Assembly (NCBI GenBank): GCA_044228625.1
Contig: JBGAUM010000013.1
Span: 1 to 46,881 of the forward strand
Reading direction: 5' to 3'
Source: UKL13-2 sp044228625
GTDB taxonomy: Bacteria; Pseudomonadota; Gammaproteobacteria; Burkholderiales; Usitatibacteraceae
Length of the DNA: 46,881 nt
Position 1 is the stretch's first letter; each line of letters starts with the position of its first letter. The position numbers and the translations under genes are program-made. This document shows, one piece after another, positions 8,583 through 16,848 of the stretch. The notes under the pieces were generated by a model. The model was given only the letters and a program-made list of their open reading frames with translations, was not told the origin of the DNA and did not search any database.

Positions 8583-9347
8583 TTACGAGTCCTGATTCAC
8601 CGCCGCGTCTTGCGGTTCCTTGGCTTTTTTCACAAAGAACCGCGCGCACAGCAGGCCGATCTCGTAGAGGATGCAGAGCGGAATGGCCAACGCGAGCATG
8701 GAGGCCGCATCAGGGGGAGTCACGACGGCAGCGACGGCAAATGCGCCGACAATGGCATAGCGGCGGATCTCGACCAGCGTTTCCAGCTTGACGATGCCGG
8801 TGCCCACCAACACCACCACCACCACCGGCGTTTCGAATGCGACTCCGAATGCGAAGAACATGCCGAGGACAAAGTTGAAATAGTTCTCGATGTCCGGCGC
8901 GACCGAAATGCTCTGTGGCGCAAATTGCGCGATGGTGGAAAACACAAACTTGAACACCACAAAATAACAAAACAGGATCCCCACCGCAAACAGCACGGTG
9001 CTCGAGAAAATCAGCGGCACGACGACCTTTTTCTCATGCTGGTAGAGCCCGGGCGCCACAAACGCCCAAACCTGATACAGGATGTACGGCAGGGCAATCA
9101 CGAACGCGACGAGCAAGGCGACTTTCACCGGGATGAAAAACGGCGCGATCACTCCCGTGGCGATCATCTTGGTTCCTTGCGGAAGCGCGGCCTGCATTGG
9201 CGCCGCGAGGATGTCGTAGAGCTGGGGCGCGAAGTACACGCAGGGCAGCGCGACGATGAGCAGCGCATAGATGCAGTTCAACAGCCGGTCGCGCAGCTCG
9301 ATCAAATGCGAAATGAAGGTTTCCTGGGGGCCACTGGCCTCGCTCAT
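8583..9347 (-). CDS. tatC: Twin-arginine translocase subunit TatC
   Basis: The polytopic receptor of the Tat pathway, 254 residues with six predicted membrane helices. The N-terminal family signature FISHLIELRDRLL (about residues 11-23) is intact; it helps form the twin-arginine signal-binding site. Its ATG overlaps the tatB stop by 4 bases. It is the last gene of the long minus-strand run and ends about 50 bases from the convergent protease gene. An imperfect inverted repeat lies in that gap, without a T-tract. Confidence 0.96.
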   Translation of the reverse strand: MSEASGPQETFISHLIELRDRLLNCIYALLIVALPCVYFAPQLYDILAAPMQAALPQGTKMIATGVIAPFFIPVKVALLVAFVIALPYILYQVWAFVAPGLYQHEKKVVVPLIFSSTVLFAVGILFCYFVVFKFVFSTIAQFAPQSISVAPDIENYFNFVLGMFFAFGVAFETPVVVVVLVGTGIVKLETLVEIRRYAIVGAFAVAAVVTPPDAASMLALAIPLCILYEIGLLCARFFVKKAKEPQDAAVNQDS

Positions 9348-9856
9348 GGCGCCCCCGTCTTGGCCGACACCCGCAAGGGCTCCACGCCAAAATCCAATTG
9401 CCCCTGTTGAAAGGTCGTGTCCGCCGTCGTCGCCCGTTCGGCCCCCGCGGCGACCGATTCGGCGACGTTGGGGGAAGTGGCTTGAACGCCCGCGACAGCA
9501 CTCATCTCAGGAGTTGGTGCATTGAGCAATGCACTCGCTTCAGTGGCCGCCGGCGATGGTGATTTGGCCGTGAGTGCCTGATCCATCGCGCGCACATCGC
9601 TTTGGAAGGCGCTGGCATGTTCCTGCACGCTGGTTTCAAACACGCGTGCGGCCGCATCCACCTCCTGTTTCACCTTGGCAATCTCGGAGGCGTCCAACTC
9701 ACGCTGGATATCCGAACGCACTGACGCCACGTAACGCTGGAACCGCCCGAACATGTGTCCGGCGGTACGGGCGACACCCGGCAAGCGCTCGGGGCCAATG
9801 ACAATCAATGCCACGACACCGACAATGGCCAGTTCCCAAAAGCTGATGTCAAACAT
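9344..9856 (-). CDS. tatB: Twin-arginine translocase subunit TatB
   Basis: Works with TatC as the receptor for folded Tat substrates. The protein is 170 residues. An N-terminal membrane helix (FWELAIVGVVALIVIG) is followed by the hinge PERLPGVARTAGHMFG and a long amphipathic helix up to about residue 100. The PERLP hinge distinguishes TatB from TatA. The rest is a low-complexity Ala/Thr/Ser tail of no clear function. It starts 66 bases after tatA and is coupled to tatC by overlap. Confidence 0.95.
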   Translation of the reverse strand: MFDISFWELAIVGVVALIVIGPERLPGVARTAGHMFGRFQRYVASVRSDIQRELDASEIAKVKQEVDAAARVFETSVQEHASAFQSDVRAMDQALTAKSPSPAATEASALLNAPTPEMSAVAGVQATSPNVAESVAAGAERATTADTTFQQGQLDFGVEPLRVSAKTGAP

Positions 9857-9922
9857 GGGACGAGTGCGGGGATGGCGCGCACCGCCGCAGCGTCACCGCG
9901 ACGGTTTCAGCCAGGGGCCGGA

Positions 9923-10144
9923 TCAGCTGGATTTGCTCTTGTCCTTGACTTCGCCTTCAACCGCATTCTTGTCGGAAAGCTGGTCGGGCTTCTTGTCCGC
10001 GTCTGCGCCGCCGGACATGCCATCCTTGAACCCTTTGACCGCACCGCCCAGGTCGGAACCAATGTTGCGAAGCTTCTTGGTGCCAAAAACGAGAACGACG
10101 ACGACCAACAAAATCAACAAATGCCAAATGCTGAATGCACCCAT
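9923..10144 (-). CDS. tatA: Twin-arginine translocase subunit TatA
   Basis: The pore-forming or membrane-thinning subunit, 73 residues. One membrane helix (FSIWHLLILLVVVVLVF) is followed by the FG hinge (FGTKKLRNIGSD) and an amphipathic helix GGAVKGFKDGM; the tail is acidic and basic. Its first 30 bases or so are repeated almost next door at 10259-10288, inside a small open frame (see 10204-10350). Confidence 0.96.
   Translation of the reverse strand: MGAFSIWHLLILLVVVVLVFGTKKLRNIGSDLGGAVKGFKDGMSGGADADKKPDQLSDKNAVEGEVKDKSKSS
10113..10142 (-). repeat. Direct repeat copy 1, 5' end of tatA
   Basis: Thirty bases identical to 10259-10288, 146 bases apart. This copy encodes GAFSIWHLL at the start of TatA. 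Identity over 30 bases at the nucleotide level, including third codon positions, points to a recent local duplication or to gene conversion. Confidence 0.9.
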
Positions 10145-10203
10145 GTGCGTATCTCCGATTCACCAATTTCGCCGCGCAAAGTTACTGCGTGACGTTTGCG
10201 CAT

Positions 10204-10350
10204 TTACTTCCCGCTCTGATTCCGGATCGCGTAGAAAATCAGCGCGATCACCACCAGTATCAACAAATGCCAAATGCTGAATGCACCCTTTTGCCCGCCT
10301 CCGGGGGATCCAAATGGTGGCCAAATGCGCCGCATTTCGAAACCGCTCAT
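10204..10350 (-). CDS. Small TatA-like membrane protein (partial tatA duplicate)
   Basis: A 48-residue open frame just upstream of tatA and downstream of hinT on the same strand. Residues 22-32 (GAFSIWHLLIL) are identical to the TatA N-terminus. They begin a single membrane helix that runs through VVIALIFY and ends AIRNQSGK. The FG hinge and amphipathic helix of TatA are missing. A 21-residue N-terminal extension rich in Gly, Pro and Arg replaces TatA's short N-terminus. The ATG is at 10350 and the TAA at 10206-10204. It may be a truncated, possibly inactive, duplicate or a real small modulator of the translocase. No strong ribosome binding site is seen. Confidence 0.5.
   Translation of the reverse strand: MSGFEMRRIWPPFGSPGGGQKGAFSIWHLLILVVIALIFYAIRNQSGK
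10259..10288 (-). repeat. Direct repeat copy 2, inside the small TatA-like frame
   Basis: Identical over 30 bases to 10113-10142 at the start of tatA. Sequence similarity drops quickly on both sides. Confidence 0.9.
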
Positions 10351-10361
10351 TAATCGCGGCG

Positions 10362-10727
10362 CTATTTGCCGTGCATGACCTTGAGCGGCTCGGCGCCCGG
10401 TTTGTTCCCGAAAACGTGGATGTGCAAATGATACACGTCCTGCCTGCCCAACCGACCTGTGTTGATCGCTGTACGGAACCCGTCCGTCAAGCCTTGCTCC
10501 TTGGCCAGCACGGGCACCAATGCCAGCAACCTGCCCAGGATCGGCGCATCGTCCATCGTGGCGTCGGCCAGTGACGGGATCAATCGCTTGGGGATGATGA
10601 GGAAATGCACCTGTGCCACAGGATTGATGTCGTGGAAGGCCAATACCTCGTCGTCTTCATAGACCTTCTTGCACGGGATTTCGCCGCGAAGGATTTTTCC
10701 AAAAATCGTGGGGTTGTCGTCGTTCAT
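10362..10727 (-). CDS. hinT: HIT-family purine nucleoside phosphoramidase
   Basis: A 121-residue histidine triad protein that hydrolyses adenosine phosphoramidates and related adenylates. The triad YHLHIHVFG lies near residues 98-106. The N-terminal core reads TIFGKILRGEIPCKKVYED, typical of bacterial HinT. It sits 6 bases after hisE, an arrangement common in Betaproteobacteria. It is cytoplasmic and has no membrane segment. Confidence 0.93.
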   Translation of the reverse strand: MNDDNPTIFGKILRGEIPCKKVYEDDEVLAFHDINPVAQVHFLIIPKRLIPSLADATMDDAPILGRLLALVPVLAKEQGLTDGFRTAINTGRLGRQDVYHLHIHVFGNKPGAEPLKVMHGK

Positions 10728-10733
10728 GATGGT

Positions 10734-11057
10734 TTACGAGGGCCGGGATTTCTTTTCGTCGTGACCCGAAGTGCCTTCGCGGCGCTCCAGTTCCGCGATG
10801 ACATCTGCGAGAGGCACATCGCGTGCGGCGAGCATTACCAGGGTGTGGAACAGCAGATCCGCTGCCTCTTTGGTCAATGCCACGGGATCATCGCCCTTCG
10901 CCGCAATCACCGCTTCGGTGGCTTCTTCACCCACCTTTTTCAAGACCGCATCAAGGCCTTTTGCATACAGCGATGCCACGTAGGACGAATCCGGCGCTGC
11001 GCCCTTGCGCGCGATCAGGGTTTGCTCGAGACGAAACAGGATGTCGGCATTGCGCAT
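10734..11057 (-). CDS. hisE: Phosphoribosyl-ATP pyrophosphatase
   Basis: Second step of histidine synthesis: releases pyrophosphate from phosphoribosyl-ATP. The 107-residue protein is an all-helical MazG-like fold. The magnesium-binding motif GEEATEAVIAAKGDD lies near residues 40-55. It is separate from HisI, as in Betaproteobacteria; in enterics the two are fused. It follows hisI by 7 bases. Confidence 0.95.
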   Translation of the reverse strand: MRNADILFRLEQTLIARKGAAPDSSYVASLYAKGLDAVLKKVGEEATEAVIAAKGDDPVALTKEAADLLFHTLVMLAARDVPLADVIAELERREGTSGHDEKKSRPS

Positions 11058-11064
11058 GGGTGGC

Positions 11065-11466
11065 CTACCGCAAAGGGCCGGGCGATGTTAGCACGCGGGT
11101 TTCGGGGGTTGAGTCCGCCACCTGCACCCAGGCACCCTGGGTCGCGCGCCGAAAAAAACAGGTGGGACGCCCGGTATGACAGGCAATGCCGCCGGCCTGG
11201 TCCACGCTCAACAACAGGGTATCGCCATCGCAATCGAGGCGGATTTCCTTGACCGTTTGTACATGTCCGGAGGTTTCGCCCTTCTTCCAAAGCGCACTGC
11301 GCGAGCGTGACCAATAGTGCGCAGTCCCTGTGTCCAGCGTCAATTTCAACGATTCGCGGTTCATCCATGCCATCATCAGCACTTCACGCGACGTGGCGTC
11401 CTGCGCAATCGCGGCGACCAGTCCCCGGTCGTCCCACTTCACTTGCTCGAACAGCGCATCGCTCAT
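11065..11466 (-). CDS. hisI: Phosphoribosyl-AMP cyclohydrolase
   Basis: Third step of histidine synthesis: opens the adenine ring of phosphoribosyl-AMP. The 133-residue protein contains WSRSRSALWKKGETSGH, LDCDGDTLL and the zinc-site cysteines in CHTGRPTCFFR. All are family signatures. Its ATG overlaps the hisF stop by 4 bases, so the two are translationally coupled. Confidence 0.95.
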   Translation of the reverse strand: MSDALFEQVKWDDRGLVAAIAQDATSREVLMMAWMNRESLKLTLDTGTAHYWSRSRSALWKKGETSGHVQTVKEIRLDCDGDTLLLSVDQAGGIACHTGRPTCFFRRATQGAWVQVADSTPETRVLTSPGPLR

Positions 11467-12224
11467 TGCCGGACCTCAATCCCGCGCCGCGCCATGTGAT
11501 CCTTGGCGTCCGCGATTCGATATTCACCGAAGTGGAATATGGACGCCGCCAGCACGGCGTCGGCATGGCCTTCAAGGACGCCATCGGCAAGGTGGTCGAG
11601 GTTGCCGACGCCCCCGGAGGCGATGACCGGCACGGAGACCGCGTCCGCAACCGCACGGGTCAGCGGCAAATCAAAACCGGCTTTGGTGCCATCCCCGTCC
11701 ATGCTGGTGAGCAAAATTTCGCCGGCGCCAAATTCCGTCACTTTCACCGCCCATTCCACGGCGTCGAGACCCGTGGGGTTGCGACCGCCATGCGTGAACA
11801 CCTCCCAACCCGTACCTTGGGCTTTCCGGCGCGCATCGATGGCCACAACGATGGCTTGCGCTCCAAAGCGGTCTGACGCAGCCTTCACCAAGTCCGGCGT
11901 CTTTACCGCCGCGGTGTTGATCGAGGCTTTGTCTGCGCCGGCATTCATGAGCTTGCGGACATCCTCGACGCTTCGGACGCCACCGCCGACCGTGAGCGGA
12001 ATGAAGACTTCATCCGCCACGCGCGACACAATATCCAGAAGCGTTTCGCGCTGGTCCGAGCTCGCCGTGATGTCGAGAAATGCCAATTCGTCCGCGCCTT
12101 CATCGTTGTACCGGCGAGCAATCTCGACCGGGTCACCGGCGTCCTTGAGGTCGACAAAGTTGACGCCCTTGACCACGCGGCCGGCGCTAACGTCTAAACA
12201 GGGAATGATGCGTTTGGCGAGCAT
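11463..12224 (-). CDS. hisF: Imidazole glycerol phosphate synthase, cyclase subunit
   Basis: A TIM barrel that uses ammonia from HisH to close the imidazole ring. It gives imidazole glycerol phosphate and AICAR. The protein is 253 residues. The catalytic aspartates are D11 (IIPCLDVSAGRVVKG) and the aspartate in VVAIDARR near residue 130. The phosphate-binding loops LTVGGGVRS and VIASGGVGN are present. It is 120 bases downstream of hisA. That gap contains no gene, only an 18-base hairpin just after hisA (12325-12342). Confidence 0.96.
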   Translation of the reverse strand: MLAKRIIPCLDVSAGRVVKGVNFVDLKDAGDPVEIARRYNDEGADELAFLDITASSDQRETLLDIVSRVADEVFIPLTVGGGVRSVEDVRKLMNAGADKASINTAAVKTPDLVKAASDRFGAQAIVVAIDARRKAQGTGWEVFTHGGRNPTGLDAVEWAVKVTEFGAGEILLTSMDGDGTKAGFDLPLTRAVADAVSVPVIASGGVGNLDHLADGVLEGHADAVLAASIFHFGEYRIADAKDHMARRGIEVRQ

Positions 12225-12344
12225 GTTTGTGGCGGAACAACATCAAAGTCCAGAACTGGCGCGGCGTTTCAGGTCAAACACGGTCAAACGGCGCGCCAGC
12301 GCTTGTGGGAGGTGTAGCGTGGATGATCGTCGTTCGACGGTCGG

Positions 12345-13082
12345 TCAAGCCGATAGTGCCATGGCCGCCTTCAGATCCAGCTTGCCTTCGTAGATTGATC
12401 GTCCGGCAATCACACCCATGATGCCCTCATCCTCAACCGCGACGAGCTTCTTCACGTCATCAATTCCATTGAGACCGCCGCTGGCGATGACCGGCACGGT
12501 GAGCGATTGCGCGAGCTTGACGGTCGCATCGATATTCACACCGGTCATCATGCCGTCGCGACCGATGTCGGTGTACAGCACCGCCTCGACGCCATAATCC
12601 TGGAACCGCTTGGCCAGGTCGACCACATCGTGCCCCGTGAGTTTGGACCAGCCATCGGTCGCCACCTTGCCATCCTTGGCATCAAGCGCCACGATGATGT
12701 GCCCGGGAAACGCATCGCAGGCCTCGTGCAGGAAACCGGGGCTTTTCACCGCCGCAGTGCCGATGACGATCCAGGTAATGCCGTCGTCGAGGTAGCGTTC
12801 AATGGTGTCCAGATCACGGATTCCGCCTCCCAACTGGATCGGCACCTCTTCATCGCCTGCACGCATGGCCGCGATGATGTCCTTCACCACGCCCTCATTT
12901 TTCGGTTTGCCGGCAACCGCGCCGTTCAAGTCGACCACGTGCAATCGCTTGGCGCCGAGCGACTTCCATTTCGTTGCGGTCTCGCCGGGATTGTCGGAAA
13001 ACACGGTCGCCGTGGACATGACGCCTTCCTGGAGGCGTACGCAATGGCCGTCTTTGATGTCGATGGCAGGGATGATCAACAT
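12345..13082 (-). CDS. hisA: Phosphoribosylformimino-5-aminoimidazole carboxamide ribotide isomerase
   Basis: A TIM-barrel sugar isomerase, fourth step of the histidine pathway and substrate supplier for HisHF. The 245-residue protein has catalytic D8 in IIPAIDIKDGHCVRL and a second aspartate in YTDIGRDGMM. The glycine loops IQLGGGIRD and VIASGGLNG bind phosphate. It is about 40 bases after hisH. A short hairpin just downstream (12325-12342) lacks a T-run. Confidence 0.96.
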   Translation of the reverse strand: MLIIPAIDIKDGHCVRLQEGVMSTATVFSDNPGETATKWKSLGAKRLHVVDLNGAVAGKPKNEGVVKDIIAAMRAGDEEVPIQLGGGIRDLDTIERYLDDGITWIVIGTAAVKSPGFLHEACDAFPGHIIVALDAKDGKVATDGWSKLTGHDVVDLAKRFQDYGVEAVLYTDIGRDGMMTGVNIDATVKLAQSLTVPVIASGGLNGIDDVKKLVAVEDEGIMGVIAGRSIYEGKLDLKAAMALSA

Positions 13083-13122
13083 GGTGCGTGAGGTTGCGTT
13101 GGATGCACGCAGAGTGGAGAAA

Positions 13123-13758
13123 TCAGGGGCGCCAGGTCAGAAAGTTGCGATAGAAACGAAGCCCTGCCGTGTGGCTTTTTTCCGGGTGGAACTGCACGGC
13201 AGCGAGGTTCTTCACGGCAAGGGCGGCCGCGAAGGGCGCGCAGTAGTCGGTGGTGGCGATGGCGAGCACAGGATTCACCGGCTCGCAGAAAAAACTGTGG
13301 ACATAGTAGAAACGTTGGGCGCTGGGAATATCTTGCCACAAAGCGTGGTTGCGGGTGTGGACAACTTCGTTCCACCCCATGTGGGGGACTTTTTGCGAGG
13401 AATCCTTTGGGCGAAATCGTTTGACCCTGCCGGCCACCAGGCCCAACCCCGGCGTATCGCCTTCCTCCGAATGCTCAAACAACATTTGCATGCCGACGCA
13501 GACGCCGAGGAAAGGCTTGCTTTCTGCAGCTGAACGTACCGCGGCTTCCAACCCGCTTTCGCGCAAGTAGCGCATGCAATCGGGCATTGCTCCCTGCCCG
13601 GGAAATACCACGCGGTCTGCCGCGAGCACGTCTGATGGCTCGCCGGAAATGGCGACCCGCACATCCAGCGATTCAGCCTGCGCCACGTGCTCGAAAGCCT
13701 TTGCGACGGAGCGCAAATTGCCCATGCCGTAGTCAACAACGATGAGTGTTTGAGCCAT
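13123..13758 (-). CDS. hisH: Imidazole glycerol phosphate synthase, glutaminase subunit
   Basis: A class I glutamine amidotransferase that feeds ammonia to HisF. The 211-residue protein has the nucleophile C87 in FLGVCVGMQ and the His/Glu pair in AVQFHPEKS near residue 193. The oxyanion loop VFPGQGAMPD is present. The start is the ATG at 13758; a TTG 12 bases upstream is less likely because homology begins at AQTLIVVDYGMGNL. Confidence 0.96.
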   Translation of the reverse strand: MAQTLIVVDYGMGNLRSVAKAFEHVAQAESLDVRVAISGEPSDVLAADRVVFPGQGAMPDCMRYLRESGLEAAVRSAAESKPFLGVCVGMQMLFEHSEEGDTPGLGLVAGRVKRFRPKDSSQKVPHMGWNEVVHTRNHALWQDIPSAQRFYYVHSFFCEPVNPVLAIATTDYCAPFAAALAVKNLAAVQFHPEKSHTAGLRFYRNFLTWRP

Positions 13759-13794
13759 GAGGGGCGACAACGATGGAGGCGACCGTTGTGTGGT

Positions 13795-14382
13795 TTACAA
13801 CGCTCCCTTGGTCGACGGCAGAACCCCGGCGGCACGGCTGTCCAACTCGCAAGCCATGCGCAGGGCGCGTCCAAAGGCCTTGAACACCGTCTCGGCCTGG
13901 TGATGCGAATTCACGCCGCGCAGGTTGTCGATGTGAAGGGTGGCGAGCGCATGATTGACGAACCCTTGGAAGAATTCGATGAACAAGTCGACATCAAACT
14001 CACCGACGCGCGCACGCGTGAAATTGACGTGATATTCGAGGCTTGGCCGACCGGACAGGTCGATGACCACGCGCGACAACGCTTCATCGAGCGGCACATA
14101 GGCGTGACCATAGCGACGGATTCCGGTCTTGTCACCCAGCGCTTTGGCGATAGCCTGCCCGAGCGTAATGCCGACGTCCTCCACCGTGTGATGGGCGTCG
14201 ATGTGCAAGTCCCCCTTCGCGCTGACCGCCAGATCCATCAATCCATGGCGCGCCACCTGGTCGAGCATGTGGTCGAGAAAGGGGATGCCGGAATCGAGCG
14301 TGGACGACCCGGTGCCGTCCAGATTCACGACGACGCGGATCTGCGTTTCCTTGGTGTTGCGGGTAATGTCGGCCGTTCTCAT
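13795..14382 (-). CDS. hisB: Imidazoleglycerol-phosphate dehydratase
   Basis: Manganese-dependent dehydratase, sixth step of histidine synthesis. At 195 residues this is the stand-alone dehydratase, without the HAD phosphatase half fused in enterics. A separate histidinol-phosphatase must therefore lie elsewhere. Metal-site motifs are FLDHMLDQVARHG and HIDAHHTVEDVGI, with further histidines near the C-terminus (NSHHQAETVFKAF). It is 6 bases after hisC. Confidence 0.96.
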   Translation of the reverse strand: MRTADITRNTKETQIRVVVNLDGTGSSTLDSGIPFLDHMLDQVARHGLMDLAVSAKGDLHIDAHHTVEDVGITLGQAIAKALGDKTGIRRYGHAYVPLDEALSRVVIDLSGRPSLEYHVNFTRARVGEFDVDLFIEFFQGFVNHALATLHIDNLRGVNSHHQAETVFKAFGRALRMACELDSRAAGVLPSTKGAL

Positions 14383-14388
14383 GTCATT

Positions 14389-15456
14389 TCAAAGCGCTTG
14401 CTTCAGTACGGCGAGCAACGCATCGTTCTCGTGGGGGGTGCCGATGGTCAGGCGAAGTGTATTGGCAAGCAGCGGATGGGACTTGCCGGGGTTCTTGACG
14501 AGGATTCTAGCGGCAAGCAGCTTGTCAAACGTGCTTGCGGCTTCCGGCACGCGGATCAGGATGAAATTGGCCTGCGACGGATACACCATGATGCCGCGGA
14601 GGTTCGAAAGTGCCTTCGACATGCGTGCGCGCTCTTGCACCAATGTGCGCGCCTGGGCCAGCAGCGCATCGTAGTGACCCAATGCAAACGTGGCGGCCGC
14701 TTGCGTCAGTGCATTGATGTTGTACGGCAGCCGGACCTTGTCGAATTCGTCCAGCCAAGCGCGCCGGCCCATCAGCAGCCCCAGGCGCAATCCTGCCAGC
14801 CCCAGTTTGGAAACCGTCCGCATCACGACCACGTTGTCGTGGCTTGGCGCGTGATCGAGGAAGTGCGTCTCCGAAAAAGCAAAGTAGGCCTCATCGACTA
14901 CAACCAGGGCACCGACTTCGCGGCCCGCCTGAATCGTGCCTTCAATCTCCGCGTGTGAAAACGCGTTGCCCGTGGGATTGTTGGGGGAGGCCATGAATAT
15001 CAGGGCAGGCCGCTTCTCGCGGATGGCCGAGTGCCACGCATCCTGGTCCAAGGTGAAATCTGCATTGAGCGGCACGCCGGCATAGCCGAGGCCCGCAAAT
15101 GTGGCGATCATCCGGAACATGACAAACGCCGGCTCGACCGATAGAACCGTGGCGCCAGGTTTGGCCACGGCAAGGGCAAGCATCTGGATGATTTCATCCG
15201 AGCCATTGCCCAGCAGAATGTCGAATTCTTCCGGGACCCGCATTGCCTGGCGCAGTGCGGACTTGAGTGCTGCGCCATCTGCGGATGGATAGCGGTTGAG
15301 CGACGCCTTCGCCACGGCCTCAGCGAGGCCGGCTCGCAGCTCGGCCGGAAATGCAAATGGGTTTTCCATGGCATCCAGCTTGATCAAGCCGGAAGCATCG
15401 GCCACCGCGTACGCCTGCAGCGCACGTATCTCTTCACGCATCAGATTGCGCGTCAT
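14389..15456 (-). CDS. hisC: Histidinol-phosphate aminotransferase
   Basis: A fold-type I PLP aminotransferase that converts imidazole acetol phosphate and glutamate to histidinol phosphate. The protein is 355 residues. The PLP lysine is in the motif TVSKLGLAGLRLG. SPNNPTGN and VVVDEAYFAF are the other cofactor-site motifs. Its ATG overlaps the hisD stop by 4 bases. Confidence 0.95.
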   Translation of the reverse strand: MTRNLMREEIRALQAYAVADASGLIKLDAMENPFAFPAELRAGLAEAVAKASLNRYPSADGAALKSALRQAMRVPEEFDILLGNGSDEIIQMLALAVAKPGATVLSVEPAFVMFRMIATFAGLGYAGVPLNADFTLDQDAWHSAIREKRPALIFMASPNNPTGNAFSHAEIEGTIQAGREVGALVVVDEAYFAFSETHFLDHAPSHDNVVVMRTVSKLGLAGLRLGLLMGRRAWLDEFDKVRLPYNINALTQAAATFALGHYDALLAQARTLVQERARMSKALSNLRGIMVYPSQANFILIRVPEAASTFDKLLAARILVKNPGKSHPLLANTLRLTIGTPHENDALLAVLKQAL

Positions 15457-16745
15457 GGTGTCTTGAAGCGAAACTCGGCAGAGCGCGCGTGTGCCTCCAA
15501 GCCTTCCGCGCGCGCTAACGTTGCGGCCGTCTGGCCCAACGTCTTCGCGGCAGCGTTCGAGACTTGGATGATTGAAGAGCGCTTCTGGAAGTCATACACC
15601 CCGAGCGGTGATGAAAAGCGGGCGGTGCGTGCTGTCGGCAGCACATGGTTCGGCCCGGCACAATAATCGCCGAGCGCCTCCGAGGAATTCGGGCCCACGA
15701 AAATCGCACCGGCATGCCGGACCTTCGGCACCCAATCCCTGGCATCACGAACGTTCAATTCGAGATGCTCCGGTGCAACAGCATTGACCAGGGAAACGGC
15801 CTCGTCAAGGTCGCGCACGTGAATCAATGCACCGCGATTCTCGACCGACGCGCGCGCGATCGCCTCCCTTGGAAGCGTCCTGACTTGCGCTGCCAAGCAT
15901 TCCGCCACACGGTCGAGCAATGCTGCGTCCGGAGAGACCAGAATGGCCTGGGCGATCTCATCGTGTTCCGCTTGCGACAACAAGTCCATGGCCACCCAAG
16001 CAGGATCGGCGCCGTCGTCGGCGACCACCAGAATTTCCGACGGCCCCGCGACCATGTCGATCCCCACGACGCCAAACACCTGACGTTTGGCTGCTGCAAC
16101 ATAGGCGTTTCCCGGGCCGACGATCTTGTCTACTGCCGGCACGTTCTGCGTCCCATAGGCCAGCGCAGCAATCGCCTGGGCACCGCCAATGGCGAACACG
16201 CGATCCACCCCTGCCAGCGCAGCGGCAGCCAGCACCGTCTCATTGCGCACACCGTCCGGGGTGGGCGTCACCATGACAATTTCTCCAACGCCTGCGACCT
16301 TTGCCGCCACCGCATTCATCAGCACCGAGGACGGATATGCGGCCTTTCCCCCGGGGACGTAAATGCCAACGCGATCCAGGGGGGTCACCTGCTGGCCCAG
16401 AACGGTGCCATCCGGTTCGGTGAAGTGCCATGACGGCTGGCGTTGGCGCTCGTGATAGGCGCGGATGCGTTGATAGGCCGCCTCCAGCGCCAAGCGCAAC
16501 GCAGGGTCGAGCTGATCCAGGGCTCGCTGCAATTCGGTGCTCGAAATTTCCAGGATTTGGGGCGTCCATCGGTCGAATCGTTGCGTGAAGTCGATGAGGG
16601 CTGCATCGCCTTCTTGCCGGACGCGCAGGATGATTTCGCGCACCGCGACATCGATGGACTCATCCTGCGAGTTCTCGAATGCAAGGAGCAAATCGAGCTC
16701 ACGCTGAAACGTCGCATCACGCGAACTCAAGCGGCGAATGTTCAT
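15453..16745 (-). CDS. hisD: Histidinol dehydrogenase
   Basis: Zinc enzyme for the last two steps: oxidises histidinol to histidine with two NAD. The protein is 430 residues, the usual size. Visible motifs are YVPGGKAAYPSSVLM, GPGNAYVAAAKRQVFG, DLLSQAEHDE (with a zinc-site Gln/His) and GPNHVLPT. The ATG at 16745 fits homology (MNIRRLSSRD); the frame continues upstream into the hisG gap without similarity. About 100 non-coding bases separate it from hisG. Confidence 0.96.
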   Translation of the reverse strand: MNIRRLSSRDATFQRELDLLLAFENSQDESIDVAVREIILRVRQEGDAALIDFTQRFDRWTPQILEISSTELQRALDQLDPALRLALEAAYQRIRAYHERQRQPSWHFTEPDGTVLGQQVTPLDRVGIYVPGGKAAYPSSVLMNAVAAKVAGVGEIVMVTPTPDGVRNETVLAAAALAGVDRVFAIGGAQAIAALAYGTQNVPAVDKIVGPGNAYVAAAKRQVFGVVGIDMVAGPSEILVVADDGADPAWVAMDLLSQAEHDEIAQAILVSPDAALLDRVAECLAAQVRTLPREAIARASVENRGALIHVRDLDEAVSLVNAVAPEHLELNVRDARDWVPKVRHAGAIFVGPNSSEALGDYCAGPNHVLPTARTARFSSPLGVYDFQKRSSIIQVSNAAAKTLGQTAATLARAEGLEAHARSAEFRFKTP

Positions 16746-16848
16746 GGCAATTCTGGCGCAAACTCTAGGACTGGCGCGGCAACCAGGCCCAAATTGGCCC
16801 AAACTCCGCGCGGGTCTTGGTGTTTATCATTTGGGACGGGCGGAATCT

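Noticed and set aside
9611..9625. TGGCAT...TGC as a second sigma-54 promoter
   Set aside because: GG-GC spacing is 9 rather than 10 bases, the -12 box is not TTGC, and it lies inside tatB.
12325..12342. Hairpin in the hisA-hisF gap as a terminator or attenuator
   Set aside because: Eight-base stem with a 2-base loop on paper and no T-run; the downstream his genes must be transcribed through it. No histidine-rich leader peptide was seen upstream of hisG either.
13687..14958. A 423-codon plus-strand open frame opposite hisB and hisC
   Set aside because: Shadow of two histidine genes with intact motifs and no domain of its own.
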